Numbered from the stretch's first letter, positions 33,180 through 41,711 are shown. The stretch: DNA of 64,000 nt from an uncultured Lachnospiraceae bacterium (GCA_900550235.1 URRQ01000008.1:1-64000); one strand, 5' to 3'. Translations and numbers: made by a program. The notes: a model not told the origin generated them from the sequence alone.

Positions 33180-36100
33180 ATGCGAAGCTTTACGGAACCG
33201 CTAAAAGAGTTGGCGGAATTTGAAACGATACAACGTGAAATGAAAAAAGAAACGGGAATGATCCAGATTGCAGGCTGTGTCAATTCTCAAAAAACACATA
33301 TGATGTATGCGCTAAGCGATGGTTCAAGAAAGAGAATCATCGCTGTTTCAAGTGAAGGAAAAGCAAAAGAAATCTGCGAAGAGTACAAATTCCTGGATGA
33401 AAATGTGTACTATTATCCTCCGAAGGATCTACTGTTCTATCAGGCGGACATTCGAGGAAAAGTTTTGCTGAAACAACGAATGGGAGTGATCCAGGCAATT
33501 TTGGAAGATGAAGAGGTAACGGTTGTCACAAGTTTTGATGGATTTATGGATGCATTACTTCCGGCAGAAAAAATTAGGCAACGGGTTATAAAACTATCCA
33601 ATACAGATACTGTAGATTTTGAGGAATTGAAGAAAAAAATAGCCGATTTAGGCTACGATCGGGAAGTACAGATTGAAGGACCGGGACAATTTGCAGTTCG
33701 GGGAGGAATTCTGGATGTATTTCCGATTACAGAAGAAGTACCGATCCGTATTGAGTTTTGGGGAGATGAGATTGATTCTATTCGTACGTTTGATGTAGAC
33801 AGTCAGCGTTCTATTGAAAATCTAGAAGCCATTGAAATCTATCCGGCAACGGATTTTCCGGAGGAGGAGGGGCAAAGAGTCTCCTTTTTAGATTATTTTG
33901 AGAAAGAAGAAAGTATTCTGTTTCTAGATGAGCCGGCAAGATTGCAGGAAAAGGGTGAAGGAGTCGAAGAGGAGTATCTTGAAGCACAGAAAAATCGTCT
34001 GGAAGCAGGAATGGAAGTGACGGATGTTCGGATTCCGCTCTATCATACAAAAGACGTGATCAAGAAGATGAATGAATATTATTGTATTGGCTTTAGCGCG
34101 CTTGAGACAAGGGTAAAAGAATTCAAAACCAATCATCTATATAGTATTCATGCGAAAAGCGTCAATCCGTATAATAATAGTTTTGAGATGTTGACGAGAG
34201 ATTTGAAACGATTAAAACGTAACGGATATCGAGTAGTGCTTTTGTCCGGATCCAGAACAAGAGCCAGACGTTTGGCGGAAGATCTACGTGATTATAATTT
34301 GAGCAGTTATTATAGTGAAGACAAAGAACGGGTTGTGATGCCGGGAGAAATATTGACAACGTTTGGTCATGTGGCAGAAGGATATGAATACCCGATGTTG
34401 AAATTTACAGTCATATCTGAGACGGATATATTCGGGCGAGGCAAGAAAAAAAGAAAGCGTAAAATTTATGAAGGACAGAAGATTCAAAGTTTTTCAGAAC
34501 TGAAAATAGGAGATTATGTTGTTCATGAGAATCACGGACTTGGAATTTATCAAGGAATCGAAAAGATGGATATTGATAAAACGTCTAAGGATTACATGAA
34601 AATTTCTTATGCAGGAGGAAGTAATCTCTATATTCCTGCGACGCAGCTGGATCTGATTCAAAAATATGCGGACGCAGATGCGAAGAAACCAAAACTAAAT
34701 CGCCTTGGAACGCAAGAATGGACGAAGACAAAGACGAAAGTGCGGGGAGCAGTCAAAGAAATCGCAAAGGATCTTGTGGAATTGTATGCTGCAAGACAAA
34801 AAGAGGAAGGATTCGTCTATGGACCGGATACGGTATGGCAGAAAGAATTTGAAGAGATGTTCCCGTTTGAAGAAACAGAAGATCAGATCATGGCGATCGA
34901 TGCGGTAAAACAAGATATGGAAAGCCGGAAGATTATGGATCGCCTCATCTGTGGAGATGTTGGATATGGGAAAACAGAGATTGCGATTCGAGCAGCATTT
35001 AAAGCAGTGCAAGAAAGCAAACAGGTTGTATATCTTGTGCCGACAACGATACTTGCACAACAACATTATAATACGTTTGTACAGCGTATGAAAGATTTCC
35101 CGGTGAGAATTGATCTGATGTGCAGATTCCGGACACCGACTCAGCAAAAGAAGACAATAGAGGATTCAAAAAAAGGGTTGGTAGACATTATCATTGGGAC
35201 ACATCGTGTATTAAGCGATGATTTGAAATTCAAAGACTTGGGACTTTTGATCATTGATGAAGAACAACGCTTTGGAGTTCAGCACAAAGAAAAGATTAAG
35301 AAACTAAAAGAAAATGTGGACGTGCTTACTTTAACAGCGACTCCGATTCCGAGAACACTTCATATGAGTTTGATAGGGATTCGAGATATGAGCGTTCTGG
35401 AAGAAGCGCCGCAAGATCGAATGCCGATCCAAACCTATGTGATGGAATATAACGATGAAATGGTTCGAGAGGCGATTCAAAGAGAACTTTCCCGTCAAGG
35501 ACAAGTGTATTATGTATATAACAAAGTAAAGGATATCGAAGAAGTAGCAGACAGGATTCAAAGTCTTGTGCCGGATGCTGTAGTAGCTTACGCGCATGGG
35601 CAGATGAGCGAACATCAGCTAGAGCAGATTATGTTTGACTTTATCAATGGGGAGATTGACGTTCTTGTCTCTACAACAATCATCGAAACCGGGCTTGATA
35701 TATCCAATGCAAACACAATGATCATTCATGAAGCAGATAAACTGGGACTTTCACAGCTTTATCAGCTGCGTGGCCGTGTGGGACGCTCCAATCGAATGGC
35801 TTATGCGTTTATGCTTTATAAGAGAGACAAGCTGTTAAAAGAGATTGCTGAAAAAAGACTTGCCGCAATTCGAGAATTTACAGATCTTGGTTCAGGATTT
35901 AAAATCGCTATGCGCGATTTGGAAATCCGTGGAGCCGGTAATCTTCTTGGCGCGGAACAGCATGGACATATGGAAGCGGTTGGATATGATTTATATTGCA
36001 AGATGTTGAATGAAGCGGTGAAGCATCTAAAAGGAGAGATGGAAGAGGAAGAATCTTATAATACAACGATCGACCTGAATGTAGATGCATATATACCGGC

Positions 36101-36521
36101 ATCTTATATACCGAATGAATATCAGAAATTGGACGTCTACAAACGAATTGCCAGTATTGAAAATGAAGAGGAAATGGACGATATGGTGGAAGAGCTGATC
36201 GATCGATTTGGAGACATCCCAAGAAAGGTGCAGCAACTTTTGAATATTGCGGCGCTCAAAGCATTAGCGCATCAAGCGTATATTATTGCCATTGAACAAA
36301 AAGGAGAAGAATATAAATTTACCATGTATGAAAAAGCAAAGGTAAAAGCGGATCAGATTCCGATACTCTTACAACAATTCAAGGGGAATCTGACGTTCAA
36401 AGTGGATACAAATCCATATTTTCTCTATGAAAAGAAAAGCCGTAACAAAAAAGAAAAAGATGAGAGCATCTTAGAATGTGTAAAAAGTGTGATAACGGGG
36501 ATTCAGGGATTGATTGAATAG
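33180..36521 (+). CDS. mfd: Transcription-repair coupling factor Mfd
   Basis: Mfd displaces RNA polymerase stalled at DNA damage and recruits UvrA. The 1113-residue protein has the UvrB-like N-terminal module (about 10-400) and the RNA polymerase-interacting CarD-like domain (about 440-510, KIGDYVVHENHGLGIYQGIE). The RecG-type motor follows, with Walker A GDVGYGKTEIA (about 590-600) and DEEQ (about 692-695), then the TRCF C-terminal domain. Length is normal. It follows pth by two bases and its 3' end contains the prsA promoter. Confidence 0.98.
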   Translation: MRSFTEPLKELAEFETIQREMKKETGMIQIAGCVNSQKTHMMYALSDGSRKRIIAVSSEGKAKEICEEYKFLDENVYYYPPKDLLFYQADIRGKVLLKQRMGVIQAILEDEEVTVVTSFDGFMDALLPAEKIRQRVIKLSNTDTVDFEELKKKIADLGYDREVQIEGPGQFAVRGGILDVFPITEEVPIRIEFWGDEIDSIRTFDVDSQRSIENLEAIEIYPATDFPEEEGQRVSFLDYFEKEESILFLDEPARLQEKGEGVEEEYLEAQKNRLEAGMEVTDVRIPLYHTKDVIKKMNEYYCIGFSALETRVKEFKTNHLYSIHAKSVNPYNNSFEMLTRDLKRLKRNGYRVVLLSGSRTRARRLAEDLRDYNLSSYYSEDKERVVMPGEILTTFGHVAEGYEYPMLKFTVISETDIFGRGKKKRKRKIYEGQKIQSFSELKIGDYVVHENHGLGIYQGIEKMDIDKTSKDYMKISYAGGSNLYIPATQLDLIQKYADADAKKPKLNRLGTQEWTKTKTKVRGAVKEIAKDLVELYAARQKEEGFVYGPDTVWQKEFEEMFPFEETEDQIMAIDAVKQDMESRKIMDRLICGDVGYGKTEIAIRAAFKAVQESKQVVYLVPTTILAQQHYNTFVQRMKDFPVRIDLMCRFRTPTQQKKTIEDSKKGLVDIIIGTHRVLSDDLKFKDLGLLIIDEEQRFGVQHKEKIKKLKENVDVLTLTATPIPRTLHMSLIGIRDMSVLEEAPQDRMPIQTYVMEYNDEMVREAIQRELSRQGQVYYVYNKVKDIEEVADRIQSLVPDAVVAYAHGQMSEHQLEQIMFDFINGEIDVLVSTTIIETGLDISNANTMIIHEADKLGLSQLYQLRGRVGRSNRMAYAFMLYKRDKLLKEIAEKRLAAIREFTDLGSGFKIAMRDLEIRGAGNLLGAEQHGHMEAVGYDLYCKMLNEAVKHLKGEMEEEESYNTTIDLNVDAYIPASYIPNEYQKLDVYKRIASIENEEEMDDMVEELIDRFGDIPRKVQQLLNIAALKALAHQAYIIAIEQKGEEYKFTMYEKAKVKADQIPILLQQFKGNLTFKVDTNPYFLYEKKSRNKKEKDESILECVKSVITGIQGLIE

Positions 36522-36538
36522 GAAAAACACGCTATAAT
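36510..36538 (+). promoter_or_regulatory. Promoter of the prsA-like gene
   Basis: TTGATT (36510-36515), 17 bases and TATAAT (36533-36538); the -35 lies inside the end of mfd. Confidence 0.65.
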
Positions 36539-36577
36539 ACTAAATAGTGTTATTTTGAAAAAACCAAGGAGGATACT

Positions 36578-37606
36578 ATGGGTAATACAAAAAAAGGAAT
36601 TGCAATGTTGGCGGCGGCAGCAGTATTAGCGTCTACAGCATTGGCAGGATGTGGAAATACAATAGATCAAGGAGCAACCGTCATTACAGTTGGAGAAGAT
36701 AAGGTGACAATGGACGTTGCTAATTTCTTTGCAAGACATCAGCAGGCAATTGCACAGATGCAGTACAGTTCTATGTTTGGCGAAGATTTTTGGGGAATGT
36801 CTCTTTCACAAGAAGGAGGAACATTGGAAGACGATGTGAAGAAAAACATTTTGGAAAGCTTGGAACAGATGTATGTCTTAGAAGATCATATGGCAGATTA
36901 TGGGGTAGAGCTGACGGAAGATGAAAAATCTAAAATTCAAGAAGCCGCAAAAGCGTTTGTAAAAGCAAATAAAGAAGATACTCTTGAAAAAGTATCCGGA
37001 ACAGAGGAAACAGTTAGTCGTGTATTGGAACTTGTAACGATTCAGGAAAAAATGCGTCAAGCGATGGTGGCAGACGTAGACACAAATGTAAGTGATGAAG
37101 AAGCTGCTCAGAAAAGCATGCAGTATGTATTTTTCTCATTTACAAAAACAGATAAAGACGGCAAATCGTCTGATATGACAAAAGAAGAAAAAGCAGAATT
37201 GAAGAAAAAAGCAGAAGCTTTTGTAGCAGAGGCAAGAACAGCCGAGGATTTTGAAAAATTAGCAGAAAAAGAAGAACTTACTGCAAGCACGATGACGTTT
37301 GATAAAGAGCAGACAACGCCTTCTCCAGAATTTGTCAAAGCGGCGGATGCACTAAAAGAAGGTGAAGTAACAGATGTCATTGAAGGGACGACGGGATATT
37401 ATGTAGGAAAAGTTACAAGTCTTTTTGATAAAGAAGCAACAGAAAAAAAGAAAGAAAATATCGTGTCAGAACGACAGAATACAAAATATCAGGAAATTCT
37501 TGATGGATTTATGAAAGAAGCAAAGATTAAAGTCAACAAAGATGAATGGAAGAAAGTAAGCTTTAAAAAATTAAAAGTGACAATGAAGCAAGAAACAAAA
37601 AAATAA
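36578..37606 (+). CDS. prsA: PrsA-like foldase lipoprotein (peptidyl-prolyl isomerase)
   Basis: A 342-residue extracytoplasmic lipoprotein that helps fold secreted proteins. It has a lipoprotein signal with lipobox LAGC (Cys25), a SurA-like helical N-terminal domain (about 35-180) and a parvulin-like domain (about 185-300: QYVFFSFTK, TPSPEFVKAADALKEGEVTDVI, TGYYVGKVTSL), then a basic helical tail. The rotamase core is divergent, so catalytic activity is uncertain. Position after mfd is common in Clostridia. AAGGAGG precedes the ATG. Confidence 0.88.
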   Translation: MGNTKKGIAMLAAAAVLASTALAGCGNTIDQGATVITVGEDKVTMDVANFFARHQQAIAQMQYSSMFGEDFWGMSLSQEGGTLEDDVKKNILESLEQMYVLEDHMADYGVELTEDEKSKIQEAAKAFVKANKEDTLEKVSGTEETVSRVLELVTIQEKMRQAMVADVDTNVSDEEAAQKSMQYVFFSFTKTDKDGKSSDMTKEEKAELKKKAEAFVAEARTAEDFEKLAEKEELTASTMTFDKEQTTPSPEFVKAADALKEGEVTDVIEGTTGYYVGKVTSLFDKEATEKKKENIVSERQNTKYQEILDGFMKEAKIKVNKDEWKKVSFKKLKVTMKQETKK

Positions 37607-37617
37607 TAAGACAGAAT

Positions 37618-37659
37618 GAAAAAGGAATGCGTAAGCAAGTTGCTTCGCATTCCTTTTTT
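37618..37659. terminator. Terminator between prsA and yqeY
   Basis: AAAAGGAATGCG pairs with CGCATTCCTTTT; an inner AGCAA/TTGCT extends the stem, and TTTTTT follows. Confidence 0.9.
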
Positions 37660-37674
37660 GTGCAATTAGATAGA

Positions 37675-38121
37675 TTATGTAAAAAATGTAAGGAGAAGGT
37701 CGTTGACAAGCTTGCCGTCTGCTTTTCCTTTTACTTTAGGCATTAACACCTTCATAATCTTTCCTTTGTCCTTTGCTGTAGGTGCAGAAAGCTCAAGTTC
37801 GGAAAGGGTAGCCTGGATTACTTCTTTTATTTCTGTCTCATCCATCATTTTTGGCGCGTACTGTTCTAAAACAGCAAGACGTTTTTTGCATTCATCAATA
37901 ATATCTTCGCGGTCAGCAGGAGTCATCTCAAGAGTTTCTTTTGTCTGTTTGATCTCTTTCATGATTACCTGAACTTCTTCTTCTTCGGTAAGGTCAGCAC
38001 GTTTATCAATTGCTTTGTTCTTCAAAGATGCTAAAAGAGCGGATAAAGTTTCTTTTGTATCTTTATCTTTTGCTTTCATAGCAGCAACCATGGCGCTTCT
38101 TACTTCTTCTATTTTACTCAT
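37675..38121 (-). CDS. YqeY-like protein (GatB/Yqey tRNA-amidotransferase-tail domain)
   Basis: The 148-residue product is a stand-alone member of the family that shares its fold with the C-terminal tRNA-binding tail of GatB. Conserved features are the start KIEEVRSAMVAAMKAKD, SALLASLKNKAID and the C-terminal GKIMKVLMPKVKGKADGKLVNDLL. Its cellular role is not established, though an effect on tRNA or translation is likely. On the minus strand GGAGGG precedes the ATG. It is transcribed against both neighbours. Confidence 0.9.
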   Translation of the reverse strand: MSKIEEVRSAMVAAMKAKDKDTKETLSALLASLKNKAIDKRADLTEEEEVQVIMKEIKQTKETLEMTPADREDIIDECKKRLAVLEQYAPKMMDETEIKEVIQATLSELELSAPTAKDKGKIMKVLMPKVKGKADGKLVNDLLLTFFT

Positions 38122-38211
38122 AATTCAATCCCTCCATATTTATAAAATTCGCTGTATTGTGCTTACTAAATTTTAGCAGAATAAAGTGAGTTTTTCAATA
38201 GTATATATGGA

Positions 38212-38240
38212 TGGAAAACGTGTAAAAAATATGCTATACT
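38212..38240 (+). promoter_or_regulatory. Promoter of the acyltransferase/kinase fusion gene
   Basis: TGGAAA (38212-38217), 17 bases and TATACT (38235-38240) with an extended TGC element. Confidence 0.5.
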
Positions 38241-38286
38241 AATTATGTATATAGTAAAATAACGTAATCGAAAGAGGAAGTTTGAT

Positions 38287-39906
38287 ATGAAAAGATTATT
38301 GATACTTGGCGCCGGGGGATTCGGTCAAATGGTAAAAGAAACGGCCTTGTTATTAGGCTATGAAGAAGTCGTATTTTTAGATGATGCATATAATGGTCCG
38401 GATAGCGTAGGAAGATGTTGTGATTACACAATCCTTCAAGAACAATATCCGGAAGCTGTTGCTGCATTTGGAAATAACAAGACACGTCTGGAATGGACAG
38501 ATAAATTGATGGAAGCAGGATATGAAGTACCTGCGATCATTCATCCGTCAGCAATTGTAGCTCCAAGTGCAAAGATTGAACCAGGTTGTTTTATCATGCA
38601 GAGAGCGGTTGTCAATACCAATTCAGAGATTCAGCGCGGTGCACTCATCAATAGTGGTGCGATCATTGACCATGATTCTGTTGTAGAAGCAGGAGCGCAC
38701 GTATGTCTTGGAAGTATTGTAAAGGCAAACTGTACGATTGAATCCGGTAAGAAAATCGAAGCCGGAGAAGTGATTTTTTCTACAAGAAGAAAAATCGAAG
38801 GCGCTGATAGCCGTTCTTTGGAAGATGCTATTTATGCATTTGGTTTTGGACAAAAATGCAGTTATGTGAAACCATTTGGCGAGGGACATATTAATGAGAC
38901 ATATGCGGTATACATGCAGGAAGAAGATGGAAGCGATGTGCCACAGTATGTACTGCAGCGTTTGAATATCAATGTGTTTAAGAATCCATCTCAAGTAATG
39001 GAAAATATTTTTGGAGTAACAGAGTTCCTTCGTGAAGTGATTCGTGAAGAAGGCGGAGATGTCGACAGAGAAACACTATCCTATATTAAAACAAAAAGTG
39101 GAGAGACATATTTTGAAGATGCGCAGGGACAGCCTTGGCGCTGCTTGCATTTTATTTCGAATTCCGTATGTTATCAGACAGTAGAAGAACCGGATCAGTT
39201 CTATCAATCAGCTAAGAGCTTTGGACACTTTTTGAAACAACTTGGAAATTATCCGGCAGAGAGTCTGCACGAGACGATTCCACAGTTCCATGATACGGTA
39301 AAACGTTTCCGTGATTTTGCAAAAGCAGTGAAGAAAGATGTGAAGAACAGAAGCCGTTCTTGTAAGAAGGAGATTGCGTTTGCTTTAGAGAGGGAAGAAG
39401 ATTGCGGCGTGCTGATGGAACAGTTGAATAAGGGACTCCTTCCGCTTCGTGTGACGCATAATGATACAAAATTAAATAATATTTTATTTGATTCCGATAC
39501 TGACAAAGGACTTTGCATCATTGATTTGGATACGATCATGCCAGGTCTTGCAGCCAATGACTTTGGGGATTCCATCCGTTTTGGAGCATCGACTGCAGAA
39601 GAAGATGAAAAGGATTTGGAAAAGGTACATTTTGATATTCATTTATATGAGCTTTATGTCAAAGGATACCTGGAGATGGCGAAAGATGTCTTAACTCCGG
39701 CAGAGATTGAGAGCCTTCCATGGGGCGCTCGTATTATGACTTTGGAGTGTGGAATGCGTTTCCTTACTGATTATCTCCAAGGCAACGTATACTTTAAGAC
39801 TGCATATCCGGAACATAACTTAGTGCGGGCAAGAACACAGTTTAAACTTGTAAAAGAGATGGAAGAGCAGTTTGAAGCAATGCAGGAAATTGCAAAAAAA
39901 TATTAG
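38287..39906 (+). CDS. Fusion of a NeuD/PglD-like acyltransferase and a hexosamine-kinase-like phosphotransferase
   Basis: The 539-residue product joins two enzymes. Residues 1-185 resemble sugar O/N-acyltransferases: a nucleotide-binding-like start (ILGAGGFGQMVKETALLLGY), then left-handed beta-helix repeats with the catalytic-type His in GAIIDHDSVVEAGAHV. From about 187 the protein is an aminoglycoside/choline-kinase-fold phosphotransferase close to N-acetylhexosamine kinases, with GHINETYAV, the catalytic THNDTKLNNILF and the metal-binding IIDLDTIMPG. A joint role in activating an amino sugar is plausible, but neither substrate can be read. The next gene, 14 bases on, is a HAD-type protein, likely in the same operon. 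Confidence 0.8.
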   Translation: MKRLLILGAGGFGQMVKETALLLGYEEVVFLDDAYNGPDSVGRCCDYTILQEQYPEAVAAFGNNKTRLEWTDKLMEAGYEVPAIIHPSAIVAPSAKIEPGCFIMQRAVVNTNSEIQRGALINSGAIIDHDSVVEAGAHVCLGSIVKANCTIESGKKIEAGEVIFSTRRKIEGADSRSLEDAIYAFGFGQKCSYVKPFGEGHINETYAVYMQEEDGSDVPQYVLQRLNINVFKNPSQVMENIFGVTEFLREVIREEGGDVDRETLSYIKTKSGETYFEDAQGQPWRCLHFISNSVCYQTVEEPDQFYQSAKSFGHFLKQLGNYPAESLHETIPQFHDTVKRFRDFAKAVKKDVKNRSRSCKKEIAFALEREEDCGVLMEQLNKGLLPLRVTHNDTKLNNILFDSDTDKGLCIIDLDTIMPGLAANDFGDSIRFGASTAEEDEKDLEKVHFDIHLYELYVKGYLEMAKDVLTPAEIESLPWGARIMTLECGMRFLTDYLQGNVYFKTAYPEHNLVRARTQFKLVKEMEEQFEAMQEIAKKY

Positions 39907-39920
39907 GAAAAAGGTGTTGT

Positions 39921-40388
39921 ATGAAAATCGAGATACCTGGATATAAAACATTAGAGCTTGATACACTTTTATTGGATTATAATGGTACTGTTGCCGTAGA
40001 TGGCGAGATTCCGGATTCTGTTCGAGAGAGGTTGGCAGCGCTTTCTGAGAAGTTTCAGATTTATATCTTAACTGCAGATACTCATGGAACTGCCGCGAAA
40101 CAATGTGAAGATCTGAATGTGATCTTGTATACGTTTCCGGTAGGAAACGCTGCAGATTATAAGAGAGACGTTGTCGAGAAACTAGGTGGCGGGCATTGTG
40201 TCTGTATGGGAAACGGAAGGAACGATATTCTGATGTTTGAGAAATCGGCGCTTTCCGTTGCGATTCTTGATACAGAGGGGCTGTATGCAGGGCTTTTGTT
40301 AAAATCCGATATATGTGTTAGAACGATAGAAGATGGATTGGATCTTTTGCTGCATCCGAAGAGATTGATTGCAGACTTAAGAGGCTAG
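39921..40388 (+). CDS. HAD-like soluble P-type-ATPase-related phosphatase
   Basis: The 155-residue protein resembles the stand-alone HAD proteins described as soluble P-type ATPases. It has the nucleophile loop LDYNGTVAVDG (Asp18-19 region; Asn replaces the usual second Asp), ILTADTHGTA as motif II, and MGNGRNDILMFEKS with the acidic metal site. There is no cap domain or membrane segment. The substrate is unknown. It follows the acyltransferase/kinase gene by 14 bases, so it may act on the same sugar phosphate. A long inverted repeat between it and spoVT probably ends this transcript. Confidence 0.8.
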   Translation: MKIEIPGYKTLELDTLLLDYNGTVAVDGEIPDSVRERLAALSEKFQIYILTADTHGTAAKQCEDLNVILYTFPVGNAADYKRDVVEKLGGGHCVCMGNGRNDILMFEKSALSVAILDTEGLYAGLLLKSDICVRTIEDGLDLLLHPKRLIADLRG

Positions 40389-40410
40389 TGTTTTATAAAT
40401 TGGTGTTTGA

Positions 40411-40479
40411 GGTATAAAAATCCTTCATTTACAGATACTATTCCTGGAAATGGAAAGTATGGTAAATGGAGGATTTTTT
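40411..40479 (+). promoter_or_regulatory. Terminator-like hairpin over the spoVT RBS with nested forespore-type promoter
   Basis: Bases 40416-40432 pair with 40462-40478 (17 consecutive pairs, one wobble), 40435-40439 with 40456-40460, and 40441-40444 with 40452-40455. The stem buries the whole ribosome binding site GGAGGA (40468-40473) and ends in six T. GGTATA (40411-40416), 17 bases and GATACTA (40434-40440) resemble SigG/SigF promoters (SigG consensus recalled as TGMATA and CATANTA). A start near 40447 would lack the 5' arm. Confidence 0.7.
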
Positions 40480-40481
40480 AT

Positions 40482-41030
40482 ATGAAAGCAACAGGAATTG
40501 TACGTAGAATTGATGATCTTGGCAGAGTGGTCGTGCCAAAAGAAATCAGACGGACATTAAGAATCCGGGAGGGAGATCCTTTGGAGATTTTTACAGATCG
40601 GGAAGGAGAGATCGTATTGAAAAAGTATTCCCCGATTGGAGAGTTGTCTGCTTTTTCTGAGGATTATGCAGAGAGCCTTGCGAAGTCTACCGGATATACG
40701 GTGTGCATTGCCGACAAGGAGAAGGTGATCGCAGCAGCAGGTGCGGGAAAGAAGCAATTACTTGCAAAGGTTGTGAGTTCACAGTTGGAATCGGCAATGG
40801 AGGCACGGGAAGAGATTCTTGCATCTGTAAAGGAGGATTCCTTTCGAAGAATCATAGAAGGGCAGGAAGAGGAGTATGGGGCGCAGGTTGTTGTTCCGAT
40901 TTTATGTGATGGAGATGTGGTTGGAGCTGTAATTTTATTGACAAAAGATACAAAAAAGAAGTTTGGAGATACGGAACGATTGCTGGCCCGAACGGCGGCA
41001 GGATTCCTTGGAAGACAGATAGAACAATAA
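40482..41030 (+). CDS. spoVT: Stage V sporulation regulator SpoVT
   Basis: SpoVT is an AbrB-family regulator that tunes SigG-dependent genes in the forespore. The 182-residue product starts at ATG 40482, eight bases after GGAGGA; an upstream in-frame start at 40407 would read through the hairpin and lacks a site. Residues 1-52 form the swapped-hairpin DNA-binding domain (MKATGIVRRIDDLGRVVVPK, EIRRTLRIREGDPLEIF), and about 60-180 the GAF-like domain. Length matches the family. In Bacillus it follows pth-fin-mfd directly; here prsA, yqeY and two sugar-related genes intervene. Confidence 0.96.
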   Translation: MKATGIVRRIDDLGRVVVPKEIRRTLRIREGDPLEIFTDREGEIVLKKYSPIGELSAFSEDYAESLAKSTGYTVCIADKEKVIAAAGAGKKQLLAKVVSSQLESAMEAREEILASVKEDSFRRIIEGQEEEYGAQVVVPILCDGDVVGAVILLTKDTKKKFGDTERLLARTAAGFLGRQIEQ

Positions 41031-41033
41031 GTG

Positions 41034-41093
41034 ACATAAAACTCCCCGGACAATCATACATTGTGGTAGAGAATGGATAAGGAGGAGTTTTTT
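41034..41093 (+). promoter_or_regulatory. Inverted repeat over an RBS with nested SigE-like promoter
   Basis: AAAACTCC (41038-41045) pairs with GGAGTTTT (41084-41091), which includes most of the ribosome binding site GGAGGAG (41081-41087), and six T follow. Between the arms CATACATT (41055-41062) fits the SigE -10 consensus fully, with ACATAAA (41034-41040) 14 bases upstream as a partial -35. A start near 41069 would lack the 5' arm. The stem is only 8 pairs with a 38-base loop. Confidence 0.45.
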
Positions 41094-41096
41094 GAT

Positions 41097-41471
41097 ATGG
41101 AAAAAGGAACCGACAAGAACGGAAGGGTGGTATGGATATTAAAGGCGCTTTTAATATCTTATATCATTACAGCTGTGTTCCTTTTGATCCTTGCCCTTTT
41201 GCTTTATAAGCTTGAGCTGAATGAACAGAAGGTGACGATGGGGATTGTTGCGATTTATGTGTTGTCTACATTTGCAGGTGGATTCCTTATGGGGAAGTTG
41301 GTAGGGGAACGCAAATTTTTATGGGGATTCATGCTCGGAACCATGTACTTTTTAGTGCTTTTCGGAATTTCTTTGGCGGTAGATCAGAATTTGAACCGCA
41401 ACGGAATGAATCTTGTGACAACGATGGTACTTTGTGCCGGTGGAGGAATGCTGGGAGGAATGGTTTCTTAA
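41097..41471 (+). CDS. Small four-span membrane protein (TIGR04086-like)
   Basis: The 124-residue product has four hydrophobic segments (about 13-38, 47-66, 74-93, 100-122) with Gly-rich turns (AGGFLMGKLVGERKFLWG and LCAGGGMLGGMVS). It fits a small clostridial membrane family that I know as TIGR04086; its function is unknown. I start at ATG 41097, nine bases after GGAGGAG; an ATG at 41073 precedes that site. It lies between spoVT and scfA with its own candidate promoter. Confidence 0.75.
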   Translation: MEKGTDKNGRVVWILKALLISYIITAVFLLILALLLYKLELNEQKVTMGIVAIYVLSTFAGGFLMGKLVGERKFLWGFMLGTMYFLVLFGISLAVDQNLNRNGMNLVTTMVLCAGGGMLGGMVS

Positions 41472-41479
41472 AAAAACAC

Positions 41480-41508
41480 TTTAAAAAGTAAAGGTTCTAT
41501 GTTATAAT
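41480..41508 (+). promoter_or_regulatory. Promoter of scfA
   Basis: TTTAAA (41480-41485), 17 bases and TATAAT (41503-41508), with an extended TGT directly before the -10. Confidence 0.6.
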
Positions 41509-41542
41509 AACTAAAGTTAATGTAGAACAAGGAGGAATCGGT

Positions 41543-41686
41543 ATGAAACACATTAAAACATTAAATACACAGACATTAAACAATACAATGAAAAAAGGCG
41601 GATGTGGAGAATGCCAGACATCTTGCCAGTCAGCATGCAAGACATCATGCACAGTTGGAAACCAGACTTGCGAACAGAAAAGATAG
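41543..41686 (+). CDS. scfA: SCIFF peptide precursor (six cysteines in forty-five residues)
   Basis: This 47-residue ribosomally made peptide has the conserved leader MKHIKTLNTQTL and a Cys/Ser/Thr-rich core with six Cys at positions 21, 24, 28, 32, 36 and 43. In characterised relatives the radical SAM enzyme ScfB forms thioether links between Cys and Thr alpha-carbons; the biological role of the product is still unknown. AGGAGGAAT precedes the ATG by about eight bases. It is too short for usual gene callers. It lies upstream of scfB with a terminator between. Confidence 0.96.
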   Translation: MKHIKTLNTQTLNNTMKKGGCGECQTSCQSACKTSCTVGNQTCEQKR

Positions 41687-41711
41687 TGGATTTTCATAAT
41701 TAAAAAAGACG

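Noticed and set aside
37331..37339. TTTGTCAAA, a Spo0A-box match
   Set aside because: It lies inside the prsA coding region (Phe-Val-Lys), far from any promoter, and is expected by chance in AT-rich DNA.
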